NCBI GenBank assembly: GCA_947247005.1
Contig: OX365956.1
Location: 17,504,089 to 17,568,088 of the forward strand
Direction: 5' to 3'
Origin: Spisula solida
Taxonomy: Eukaryota > Mollusca > Bivalvia > Venerida > Mactridae
DNA: 64,000 bases
The translations under genes and the position numbers were made by a program. Below are positions 1 to 10,001 of the stretch, one piece after another. Positions within the stretch are counted from its first letter, which is position 1; each line of letters starts with the position of its first letter. The notes below the pieces were generated by a model. It saw only the letters and a program-made list of their open reading frames with translations. It had not been told where the DNA came from and ran no database searches.

Positions 1-712
1 GAATTTGGAATGCCAGTAAACAATCCTACCACACCAGCAAAGATATAACTCGCGTTACTAAGATGACTATAAAAGGGAAACGTCAATGTCACAACACCAG
101 CAAGACCAAGTGATACCATGTGAAGCACTAAACTGTCAATACCGTTCTGTATAAAGGATAATACGCCAAGAACTCTCCCGAGTGTGTTGCATACACCAAA
201 TGTAGTCATTATTATAGTTATCGCAGACATTGGAAGACCCTGGGTCACAACATAATTTGGTAAATGCATTAAACACACAGCCAACATAAAATTCCAACAC
301 GCAGTGCTTAACAAAAACATAGTGAATGCAATATTTTCGAAAAGGTGAACATTGAAAACATCGCTGCATATTCTGATGACGTTGTGCTGTATCTTGGCAC
401 TATGTGATCTTTTGTCTGTATTGTCAGTATCTTTCAAACGTTTAGTTCTCTTACTTCGACGTATTTTGATCTCTTCTGAAGAAGGTTTACATATAATAGC
501 TATTGTACAAAGATGCGTATTAATCCCTCCGACTATTAAAAAAGTGCCTTTCAATCCATATTTGTCGAGAAGATATAACGCTAATGGAGAGGCTATAAAC
601 ATAGCTAGCCCTATAACCGACACCGAGCTTGCTAGCATCGCATTTCGCCGCTTTTTAAAGTAATACCCTAAGGCCACACTGAAAGGCACTGACGTCATAC
701 TGTTGGCAACCC
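1..712 (-). CDS. SLC16-type transporter, coding exon 3 (runs off window)
   Basis: Large third exon, open to the left edge, so the C-terminal part of the protein lies outside. Acceptor TTTGACATTTCAG|GG. It encodes about 237 residues: helix 4 (ANSMTSVPFSVALGYYF), the cytosolic KKRRNAMLAS segment that matches the family's second signature before helix 5, helices 5-6 (SVSVIGLAMFIASPLAL and GTFLIVGGINTHLCTIAI), a long charged cytosolic loop (KPSSEEIKIRRSKRTKRLKD...) and helices 7 onward (IAFTMFLLSTACWNFML). A long loop between helices 6 and 7 is standard in SLC16. No frameshift or stop is seen, so the gene looks functional. About 350 residues are encoded in the window, against roughly 450-500 for complete family members. 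Confidence 0.87.
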
Positions 713-1030
713 CTGAAATGTCAAATATATAGCATCGTTGACCGTGTGATTAATCGCATTGTTTCATCACCAATGACTATACAAACATAGCCATACAAAG
801 AAATTGTCCGCAACTTTTATCGGTATTTTGATAAATCGTTCGTTCGGTCGTTGACTGGAAAAGTGAGACTAAAGGTGATAAGTATTAATGAATATCAGGC
901 CAAATAATTTGACTTATAAAACACGTACTTTATTAACACATTTCCTTTTTGAGTTTTATTATTTTCGAGTGTAAGGATCAACTCGTGCGGTTGATGTGGT
1001 ACGAGTTTTAGATCATCGTTTTGACTAAAA

Positions 1031-1690
1031 TTATATATGAGCCAGTCTCCAGGAAAACCTGCTCTTTTGACAAAAATATTGACTTTAAGATTTTCCATAG
1101 TACTGCTGGATAATATTAAATAAGCTAATTGCAAAGGAAATTATGTTAATATCTTGATTTTAAGGAAGTTACAGCTGTTTTTGTGGAGTCCCTATTCGGA
1201 GCTTTTTGTGTGACGTCGCAAACGTCATTCAAACGTTATTCGACGTAACTGAAATAAGTATTTCATTTTTACACCATTTGATCAATTCTTGACATAAACT
1301 GTTCAAAATAGTACCAAATTATATAATTATGTTTCACTTTTCATAATATATATCAACATCGAAATTATTTGCATTCAGAGAAATACTACTTCTGTTTTAA
1401 ACAACTACATACTCGTTTTTGGGAGGCGATTAAGCCTCTCATTACTACCATTGCCCATTTCTTAATACAAAATTATTCTCAATCGGAAATTGGTCACCAT
1501 AGCAACGAAGTATATGTTTTCGACATTATTCATAGAAACATTTAAAGCTAAGGTATAGTACTATATGGGTCAATTACTTAAAATACAATCAATAGATATG
1601 TTTTATTCCTTATTTTGGAGCTTTATCAAAATCTTGTTACATGCAGTAATGTCATTATAGCAGGTTTTCCTGGAGACTGACTCATATATA
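1031..1690. mobile_element. MITE with ~35-bp inverted ends (CCAGGAAAACC family)
   Basis: Inverted ends read ATATATGAGCCAGTCTCCAG and, on the other strand, ATATATGAGTCAGTCTCCAG, both continuing into GAAAACCTGC. The interior has a GACGTCGCAAACGTC-like segment that recurs near 53395 in the related element at 52660-53760. It sits in intron 2 of the SLC16-type gene. No transposase is present. Confidence 0.7.
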
Positions 1691-1702
1691 TGATTTAAGA
1701 CA

Positions 1703-1861
1703 TAATGAATAGTTACCTGTGTTTCATCGTAGAATAAAGCACAGTCTCTAGTTTGAATGCGTAGTAACTAAATCACGAATGCGTAGCACGAGTGATTTAA
1801 TGTACGCATCCGAACAAATGATTGTACTTTATTATTGATAAAACACAGGTACATATTCATT
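1703..1861. repeat. foldback element
   Basis: Near-palindrome whose arms (ATGAATAGTTACCTGTGTTT and, inverted, ATGAATATGTACCTGTGTTT) flank a centre containing TGCGTAGCACGAGTGATTTA. The same central motif occurs in the foldback at 13409-13557, so the two are members of one family. Confidence 0.65.
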
Positions 1862-1944
1862 ATAATGATTCTAATATAGCCAATATACCGCATTTCACAA
1901 CAGATCAATACATTATCCGCTGCTCTGTTTTCTTCATCGGAAGG

Positions 1945-2497
1945 CCTATTTGCAGTTTGAAGTTATTAAGCCGTAGCTGTGTTTTATCGGCTGTTCGTGC
2001 ACATCGTGATTTCCTCTATGTGTTAATAGCTGAAACCGCTGGTTGTATTAGAATGGTTCATATAATGCTGTATTGTGTATACTGGTATATATATATATCT
2101 TATGCTACAGTGTAGCAACACCACGTGACTTTTGACTACAGTTACAAGAAGAAATTTGTAAACATTGGAAAATAAAATAGTCATAAATATTTTATTTCTT
2201 CATCGATTCCTATGAAATACACACCACACTAAGGAGACAATTATTTGCTTTCCATGAAATATAAAATCTATTTCAGCGGCTGTGCCGTTTTGTCGTTTCA
2301 CAAGGTAATGGAAAAATCGGTAGTACTCCTGAAAAAGATTTTTTATTTCACGGAAAGCAAATGCTTTTTACCTTAGCGTGGCGTATATTTTAAAGAAATC
2401 GATGAAGAAATAAAATACTTATGGCTATATTTGTGATCCAATGTTTACAAAATTCTACTTGTAACTGTAGTCAAAAGCCACGTGATATTGCTACCCT
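1945..2497 (+). mobile_element. MITE with long inverted arms, copy 1 plus attached flank
   Basis: A ~390-bp unit with long inverted arms (GTAGCAACACCACGTGACTT at 2112; right end AAAGCCACGTGATATTGCTA) joined on its left to ~165 bp starting CCTATTTGCAGTTTGAAGTT. The whole composite recurs inverted at 8579-9154. The arms contain TTTATTTCTTCATCGAT and the centre TTACCTTGTGAAAC-type sequence. The open frames it contains are fortuitous. Confidence 0.75.
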
Positions 2498-2922
2498 ATG
2501 CTAGGGACTCTTTGTACACAAGGTATATTTTCTTATAGTTACAGTTGGAGCAAATGACAACATAACTTGACATATATGGATGAATTGAAAACACAAGCTT
2601 ATCACATATGTGTGCGTTTGTGTGACATATTGCGAGCACAACATCTGTGATTTCCGGTCACTATATGACTTATTGGGAAACTATACAATTCAATTTGTAT
2701 GACTTATTGCGATCAAAATCATCTGTGATTTCCGATCACTGCATGACTTATTTGGACACAATACAATTCAATTTGTATGACTTATAGCGATCAAAATCAT
2801 CTGTAATTTCTGATCACTGAATGACTTATAGGGAGACTATACAATAAATATGTATGACTTATTGCGACAACAGAATGTTGACTCGTGTATCCACTTTGAT
2901 AAAGTAAAACGCAATAACTTAC

Positions 2923-3066
2923 CCCCAATCACTCCTAACGTCAAGATCAGAACGTCTATGTTATCAACAAAGCTACTAATGATGTAGGACAACGACAATA
3001 GAAGTCCGCCAAGAAACATGGATGTTCTACAGCTGAATGCATCGATCAATATAGCCACAAATGGAC
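2923..3066 (-). CDS. SLC16-type transporter, coding exon 2
   Basis: 144-bp exon encoding the end of helix 2 and helix 3 (PFVAILIDAFSCRT, then SMFLGGLLLSLSYIISSF). The acceptor is CATTGTAG|GTCCAT and the donor GGGG|GTAAGT. Entry and exit are both phase 1, fitting the exons on either side without a frame break. The intervening loop shape D-x-F-x-C-R is typical of SLC16 proteins between helices 2 and 3. The long open frame upstream of 3066 is intron read-through and includes a MITE. Confidence 0.87.
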
Positions 3067-3212
3067 CTACAATGGTATAATTTATGTACTGTATTAATAA
3101 ATTGTCAGTTAAGAATAAGAACCTAGAAGATAGTGTATTTGCTGGTTCGGTCACAGACCGTGACGTCACGAATCGTTTTATAAAATGGTACAGAGATATA
3201 AAACGAGTATAT

Positions 3213-3687
3213 AACACGGTAGGAATCCCGATACACCGCTTCTGCACTGTTTTCATATAGTAGCTATGGCGGTACTGAAAACCGATGATACGCTCCGACG
3301 GAACTCAGGATACATGACATCAGGCCCCGATCTCCCGAAACATCTCACTCCGAGATAAATCTTAACTCAAATAATGCCATGTGTCTTTTAGATAATTTCC
3401 ATGAGAGATTGGACTTGAAATTCGCATCACAAAACAGAAAACGTTATTCTTAGTTTGTTACAGTAGAATTAAGAGAGCTCGAACTTAACATTTATCTCAA
3501 ATTATGACTCTGATTTTAGCAAAATCTCAATTTGAGATGAGATTTCTACTTGAGACGCTTAGGGAGATCGGGGCCTGAGTTCCGTCTGAGCGTTACATAG
3601 TTTTTCAGTTCCGTCAGAGCAATATAAAAACAGTGCAGTTCTCTGACAGTGCTGAGAAGCGGTTTATCGGGATTCATACCGTGTATT
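3213..3687. mobile_element. MITE with CACGGTA-GAATCCCGATA ends, interrupted
   Basis: Inverted ends CACGGTAGGAATCCCGATA and CACGGTATGAATCCCGATA are followed on both sides by A(C/A)ACCGCTTCT. The element is interrupted by a second MITE at 3321-3577. The left part of a third copy of this family runs off the right edge of the window from 63884. It lies in intron 1 of the SLC16-type gene, just upstream of exon 2. Confidence 0.72.
3321..3577. mobile_element. MITE with CAGGCCCCGATCTCCC ends
   Basis: 257-bp element with inverted ends CAGGCCCCGATCTCCC on both sides, nested inside the MITE at 3213-3687. The interior contains several GAGAT/ATCTC motifs and no coding potential. Confidence 0.72.
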
Positions 3688-4105
3688 ATGCCAACGTATT
3701 CTGTGGAAAATACACAACGCAGACATCTGCTTATTTCATATACAAGACATTTGTAACTCGTATATCATTTTCTAGTTACTGGTTACTAGCTACGCCTATT
3801 GCTTATATTTTACATGGGGTATTCATTAATAAGATGCTACATTTTAGCGTAGTATGTACCCTGTGAATCTTAAATAGGTCAAATACCATCACGTAGCTCA
3901 GTGTGTGAATCATAAATTAAGTATAGTGCGAATAAATTAACATGGTCCTCAACCTTTAAGTATTACATGTAACATATTACAAGCTTTTTGTACAGAATAT
4001 ATAATTATTATATTTCCGCGATTTATCATGCCTTATCGGAGACTTAGTACACCTCCTACGAGTTCGTAATACTGTCTGCTAATGAGAACAAAGACCGACA
4101 TTAAA

Positions 4106-4801
4106 TACTGTAAAATCATTATTTTTCGAGGGAGTTGAATATTCGTCGATTTCGTTGTTTAAGGTCACAAACCACTAAATAAAATTGTTCTTTAGCTCAA
4201 TGTAAAGTGACAACTGTCAGCCCCAGATTATATCATGTTAAAGTCTATAGCCAGTTGACAGACCTATATCATTGAAAAGCAGTATGTTTCAGCTACAAAA
4301 TAAGACAAAAAAAACAGGGGGTCATGTTTAATATAAGAAAGATTTCGTTCGTCAAAGGCAGTCGACAAATTTTTACTGACGCGCGGACTGATCCAATGTG
4401 GCTTTTACCCTAGTCTACTTTCGCTTTGTCAAATATGCCAACATCTCAAAATATTCAAGATGAAACACATTCACTCATTTAACTACATGAATACAATACC
4501 TTTAAACTCAATAAGATGATTCTAGTTCCATTTTGTCAAGGCATATCACCATTTCTAGGCAAACAGAAGTTTCTGTAAGGACTATTTGAGTGTATCCGAT
4601 TTTGGTCCGCGTATGCATTTAGTGGTTTATGACCTTAACTCCACCACGAAATCTAATCCACACGATTAATCGACTTGTCAAAGCCAGACATGGGTTTACA
4701 CTTCCATGTACTGTAATCCTCGAATTTACGATGCCACGAAAAAGCATTTTATATCAAAATCCACGAAATTTGATACCCACGAAAATATTGTGATTTTACA
4801 G
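4106..4801. mobile_element. TACTGTAAAATCAT MITE, split by an insertion
   Basis: Left end TACTGTAAAATCAT, right end TGTGATTTTACAG. Its sequence is collinear, in opposite orientation, with the uninterrupted copy at 6021-6240, except for a 472-bp block at 4163-4634. Shared landmarks are CACGAAATCTAATCC, GATTAATCGACTT, CCCATG and TCCACGAAATTT. Confidence 0.78.
4163..4634. mobile_element. TTAA-flanked MITE nested in another MITE
   Basis: 472-bp element with ends GGTCACAAACCACTAAAT and, inverted, GGTCATAAACCACTAAAT, bounded on both sides by TTAA (4159-4162 and 4635-4638). The host MITE has an unfilled counterpart at 6021-6240, so the insertion boundaries are directly visible. TTAA duplication is the habit of the piggyBac superfamily, but a TA duplication with ends extended by one A/T gives the same sequence. 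Confidence 0.75.
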
Positions 4802-5357
4802 ATAAATTATTAAGAAACAATTGTTATGTTTATTTTCGTAAAGGAAGGTTCGGTGGTTCGGGTGCCTTGTTGATTTGTTCGCACAATAGGTTTAACTTGG
4901 AGAAAACACACATAATTTTATGTTAAATTCTATACTTAAGCGCATTAAACGAGTCGTGATCGTCCTAATATCATATTTCAATAGCAGTAACTGAAATACC
5001 GACGTTTTAATCGATTTATCTATACATAAAACACGCGGACGACATGTGATAATATTTATAAACTACATGTGTAGTCCAAAACAAATTAATATTGCGGTTC
5101 TGGAAACACGCTGAGATTAAATACATGTAGTATACATGTAGGTAGCAGGGGTTCCATTAAAATTTTAATCTTGATTAGGGATTCTGACCCTTGAATTTCC
5201 AAAAAGCCACATTTTGACCCTCAAGATTTTGATTTGAAGGGTCATTTTCTCTTAAAATCAAGGGCAGGTAAATTCAATCAAGTATCAAAATGATCCTTCG
5301 GATTCAGAAGCTAGTTGAATCACTCGACAAAAAAGGATACATGTAGAAAGGGTTACC

Positions 5358-5509
5358 CTGGGGTGGTATTCAATATTGATCTTACTTGACTTAAGGATAA
5401 GGATAACCAATCAGATCACATCATATTAAACTCTTGGTCAGTAACAGGCGATATGATTGGCTGTCCTTATTCTCCAATTAAATAAGATCAATATTGAATA
5501 CCACCCCAG
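5358..5509. mobile_element. CTGGGGTGG MITE, copy 1
   Basis: 152-bp element with perfect inverted ends beginning CTGGGGTGGTATTCAATATT. The centre contains TTAAACTCTTGGTCAGTAAC. The second copy is at 38026-38169. Confidence 0.8.
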
Positions 5510-5583
5510 AACCAGACTATCATATTGTGTGGCCTAATAACGGCAATAATAATACGAGCCAATAATCCATAGTTTTTACTCAC

Positions 5584-5779
5584 CAAATAAGCACATAATT
5601 CCTGAGTTTAGAGATCCTATTATTGATGTCTTAGCTTCATCGGCTCCATACTGTTCTAACAAAGCTATATAAAATACACCCGACATGTATAATGAGATTG
5701 ATAATAATATCCGTCCAAGATACACTGCGATGGCAACTACCCATGCCCAACCTCTGTCAATATCCCTGTAAGAATCCAT
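5584..5779 (-). CDS. SLC16-type transporter, coding exon 1
   Basis: First coding exon of a monocarboxylate-transporter-like protein (MFS superfamily, SLC16 family), which in animals carries monocarboxylates or related small solutes across membranes. The exon encodes 65 residues plus one base. It opens MDSYRDIDRGWAWVV, matching the conserved acidic-x-G-W-x-W motif just before helix 1 of this family, followed by helix 1 (about 14-36) and the start of helix 2 (SLNSGIMCLFG). The ATG at 5779 is chosen because family members begin the D-G-G-W motif within about 20 residues of the start. The donor is G|GTGAGT. The spliced frame continues exactly into the exon at 2923-3066, giving ...LFG-PFVAILID, the usual helix 2 sequence. 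The substrate cannot be deduced. Confidence 0.88.
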
Positions 5780-6020
5780 TCTGACTTTCCGGCTAGCCGA
5801 TCATCAGGGCAATGAGCACTATTTCCATACTGTAATGCGAGCCTTTGTGAAGTTTGATCAATGTCTAGATGTCAGATGTAGCGGCTGAAAAAAGTGTAAC
5901 GATGATATAATTAATGGGCAAGGGGAAAATGATATATAACGTGGTATAGTGAACGAGCAAGATCATTTGCAATGGACAGTGCCGTCATGCTTCGATAAGT
6001 TCGCGTTATCAATAAATATT

Positions 6021-6240
6021 TACTGTAAAATCACATATTTTCGTGGGTATTAAATTTCGTGGATTTTGATAAAAAATGCATTTTCGTGGGGTCGTAAATT
6101 CGTGGATTACAGAACATTAAAGGGTTAACCCATGTCTGAATTTAAGAGGTTGATTAATCGTGGGGATTAGATTTCGTGATCGAGTTCCACAACGAAATAA
6201 CGAAAATTCAACTCGCTCGAAAAATAATGATTTTACAGTA
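6021..6240. mobile_element. TACTGTAAAATCAT MITE, intact copy
   Basis: 220-bp element with inverted ends TACTGTAAAATCA and TGATTTTACAGTA, in opposite orientation to the interrupted copy at 4106-4801. A degenerate third fragment is seen near 15290-15358 (AATTTCGTTGTTGAGG...TTTTACAGTA). Confidence 0.75.
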
Positions 6241-6348
6241 TTATTTGATTATAACTCCAAACTGGTAAATGCATTCAGACACCGTAATGATATAAGCTCA
6301 CGGTATCCAAGATGAGGGAACAATAACGCGTTGGAAAAAATACCACTC

Positions 6349-6698
6349 AGGGTAGCAATACCACGTGGCTTTTGGCTACAGTTACAAGTAGATATTTGTT
6401 AACATTGGAACACAAATATAGCCATAAGTATTTTATTTCTTTATCGATTTCTCTAAAATATACGCCACGCTAAGGGGAGAAGTATTTGCTTTCCGTGAAA
6501 TATAATATCTTTTTCAGCAGTTTTATCGATTTTTCCATTACCCTGTGAAACCTACACATTTCACGGTTTCACAAAGTAATAGACAAAACGGCACAGCCGC
6601 TAAAAAGATTTTATATTTCATGGAAAGCAAATAATTGTCCCCTTAGCGTGGCGTATATTTCATAGAAATTGATGAAGAAATAAATTACTTATGGCTAG
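6349..6698. mobile_element. MITE with long inverted arms, copy 2 (right end lost)
   Basis: Same family as 2107-2497 and 8579-8990: starts AGGGTAGCAATACCACGTGG and ends in the right arm at GATGAAGAAATAAATTACTT. The terminal ~70 bp of the right arm are missing. Confidence 0.72.
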
Positions 6699-7179
6699 TC
6701 TACTATTGGAAAGTTGGTTTTGCACATTACTAAAGCAAACAGAAAAGGTCAGTTTTGTTCTAAAAACATAACGGATCAATCATTCACACCTGATTAATCC
6801 ACCTAAATGGATTATACCAAAATGTCCCGCCGTTCATGTTATCCTGTGCGCACTATAGCATAATTTAACAGCTGATATAGTGCCTATACATATTTATAAA
6901 CCCGGTCGTATGTTTTCATAAACGGGAAGTATCACGAAGACGCTTGAAGTGTAATTACCAACACAAATCTAAAGGACTGATATTGCACGATTTTCTCGCG
7001 GAAATTTATATATTCAATGCAAGAACCTTGTAATATGTTCATGCATAAAGGTCAGGATCATTCCCAATTATCTGTGCTACAACCGTAACTGTTTAATTCT
7101 ATGTTTTAAACATAGGTTGGTTTCAACAAATTTAAAATTGAGGGTAACAATAACGCGTTTGAATAAAGGCACTACTTAC

Positions 7180-7274
7180 CAAATGTAGATTTCACCCCAT
7201 CCCCTTGAATACGAGGCACCTGCACTGTTGTTAAATCAATGACCGCGTTGTTAAATCCATATACATGATTGTAC
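7180..7274 (-). CDS. candidate exon, unknown protein or 5' UTR
   Basis: A 95-bp segment with a good acceptor (TTTTATAG|GTAC) and donor (TTTG|GTAAGT) on the minus strand. Only one frame is open, reading YNHVYGFNNAVIDL, then TTVQVPRIQGDGVKSTF. It may be an exon of an unidentified gene or a 5' untranslated exon of the SLC16-type gene downstream, whose initiator exon lies 1.4 kb further along the same strand. I do not recognise the peptide. Transcript evidence would settle it. Confidence 0.3.
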
Positions 7275-8578
7275 CTATAAAATTTAAAAACATTAACCAT
7301 TTACGCTAAGATGTCCACACGCTCTTCAAAATCCTCATCAGTTGTTATCTTGCAGTATTCATTTACAGGACATTAAACCGTATACTTTTTTATGTAAACA
7401 CTTCAGAAAGAGTAAAACCAATGAAAACGTACAGAATAGGTTCACTTCAATGTAGAAGAGCGCTCCGGTTTAATCTAGTAGTTAGTATGTACATGAGAAA
7501 ACAATATTGTTAGAACTCACAGTATGTATCTGTATGTATGATAATGTCAGTGAACAGATAGTGCATGCATGCTGACGCTGGTGTATTTCCGATAAATTTA
7601 CGTACAGCATCGTTTGTTTCCGCCATCCCAATCCAACACGGTGCACCAGTCAAATGAAACCACAGCCACAATCCCGGGGAATGGCGGGGTATTTTGACTT
7701 GTTATTTCAAACACCTGGTAAAATACCTGTCCTCCAGGGCCTAACAGATGATAAACAAAACCCGATAGCTGCCCCCGCCTTGTAGGGACATAAAAAATGT
7801 GTATTATTACTAGTTTTAAACCATTGATATCCTACGTACATTACATGAGAAACAATGAATGAGCACTGAAAGATCGTGCGTATAATTAATTGAATTTCTA
7901 CTTGATCTTTGGATGTATGAATTACTGTTAGTCATAATACGGAGATATCTCGGCTATACCCCCGAAAAAACTTGGTACAGTACAGTATAGTTCCGGCTAT
8001 ATTTCGGATTATTTCCCCTCTAGTAACAAAAGCTCCGCACGTACACTTACTAGGCGGTGCGGGAACATCGAAAAGGTAAAACACGGGAAGTTGTCCCGGT
8101 ATTTCCGCCCTTCCCCGGGTCATACCAAAGCGGTTTTTTTCGTTTAGGGTCCACCATAAGTTCGAAAACCTATCTAGCTATCCTGAGAGAAAAAACGAAG
8201 ACCTCGAAAAAAAAGTCATATCAACTTCTATCCTTATCATGATATGGCTAACAAATACAACTTCCATGAATTGTCAATCACAATAACTTTAACTGAAATA
8301 ACTGAAAACGTGTTTGTGTATAAAAACTTATACTGAGTCAATATTAACTATTACACACACTTTTTACAAATCTCATTGAATAAGAGCGAAGGCTATGCTG
8401 AAATAATAAACATGTGTAACTCATAAAATGTTGTTTTTTTCCTTCTCAAGACGCCCGAACCTATCAGTCAGCGGACGCTAAACGAAGAAACGATTTCGAA
8501 TGGCTTCGTGGGTTTGGGGCCGTGATTTCAATTGACGTATAGCTCGCAGGTAATACGTAACTGTAGTATTGTATAGTC

Positions 8579-9154
8579 AGGGTAGCAATACCACGTGGCT
8601 TTTGACTACAGTTACAAGTAGAATTTTGTAAACATTGGATCACAAATATAGCCATAAGTATTTTATTTCTTCATCGATTTCTTTAAAATATACGCCACGC
8701 TAAGGGGAAAAGCATTTGTTTTCCGTGAAATAAAAAATCTTTTTCAGGAGTACTACCGATTTTTCCATTACCTTGTGAAACATACACGTTCGACGGTTTC
8801 ACAAGGTAATGGACAAAACGGCACAGCCGCTGAAAAAGATTTTAGTTTTCATGGAAAGCAAATAATTGTCTCCTTAGCGTGGTGTATATTTCATAGAAAT
8901 CGATGAAGAAATATTTATGACTATTTTATTTTCCATTGTTTACAAATTTCTTCTTGTACCTGTAGTCAAAAGTCACGTGGTATTGCTACACTGTAGCATA
9001 AGACATATATATACCAGTATACACAATACAGCATTATATGAACCACTCTAACACAACCCGCGGTGTCAGCTATTAACACATAGAGGAAATCACGATGTGC
9101 ACGAACAGCCGATAAAACACAGCTACGGCTTAATAACTTCAAATTGCAAATAGG
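8579..9154 (-). mobile_element. MITE with long inverted arms, copy 3 plus flank (inverted copy of 1945-2497)
   Basis: The reverse complement reads from CCTATTTGCAATTTGAAGTT through the long-arm MITE to CCACGTGGTATTGCTACCCT, collinear with 1945-2497. The flank translates to near-identical nonsense peptides in both copies, which shows how recent the duplication is, not that it codes. Confidence 0.75.
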
Positions 9155-9157
9155 TAT

Positions 9158-9223
9158 TATATTTTCCAATGTTTACAAATTTCTTCTTGTAACTGTAGTC
9201 AAAAGTCACGTGATATTGCTACA
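9158..9223 (-). repeat. detached arm of the long-arm MITE
   Basis: A ~66-bp solo arm (TTCCAATGTTTACAAATTTC ... GTCACGTGATATTGCTACA) directly next to copy 3. Confidence 0.6.
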
Positions 9224-9387
9224 TTGATAGTACTACAATCATAACTGATTAATTTTATATTTTAAACAGAGGCTTAGGTCGGATCTACAGAGGTGTGTGG
9301 TATTACCAGTATACGGTTACCGTAGCGGTACGATACGGGGTACCATCCGAAATACCCATTTTTTATCAAAACTATCCCTGCTTATTA

Positions 9388-10001
9388 AGCTGGGTTCACA
9401 CTATGAACGTTTGTACCAGCGTTATATAGTCAGCGTTTCAAAGGTGGAAAAATGAACCCATACGTCGGTGGAATTAAGTTCGTGAGGAGGAATATTTTGG
9501 TCCACACTGCGAACGTTGTATATCTAACGCAAACTAACTTTTGGGAACGTTTCCTAGCGATTGGCAGCGTTTGACAGCGGTTACTAGCGCTTAACAACGT
9601 TTACCTGCGCTCTACTTTTTTTATCAGCGTATGTGAACTTAAGCCAGCGCAGGGTAGCGTATATGCAACGGTCTTTAACTTAGTCTGACTGAGACAAATG
9701 AGTTGTCAAACCGCAGGATCTGTTGAACTAAGTTAAACTTAGTTATGGAAACGTTATGGAAAGTTCGTCTACGCTAACCACCTATCGTTCCTATCGCGTT
9801 CATTGCGCCTGATACCCGTTGGCATACGCTGGATAAACGTTCATTTGCGCTTGGGAAAGTTCGCTTGCGTCAGCCCTTATGTTACTATCTCGTTCATTGC
9901 GCTGACTACCCGTTGGTCTCAGTTAGAGAAACATTAGCCTCAATTCATCGACACCACCAGCGGTAAACGTCGCCCAAAACGCCAGAGTGTGCACCCAGCT
10001 G
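9388..10001. mobile_element. MITE with CGTT/GCG periodic interior
   Basis: Ends AGCTGGGTTCACACT and, inverted, AGCTGGGTGCACACT. The interior is full of short degenerate repeats of the form AACG/CGTT and AGCG spaced roughly 10-20 bp apart, in both orientations. No coding potential. Confidence 0.62.

Noticed and set aside
1822..2115. 97-aa open frame, nearly repeated at 8966-9169
   Set aside because: Similarity is due to the duplicated MITE composite; no codon-level conservation pattern or domain.
2837..3256. 139-aa open frame as a single gene
   Set aside because: Only 2923-3066 is an exon; the rest is intron and MITE sequence.
4163..4634. Firm assignment of the TTAA elements to piggyBac
   Set aside because: A TA duplication with ends starting A gives the same filled and empty sites, and no transposase is present.
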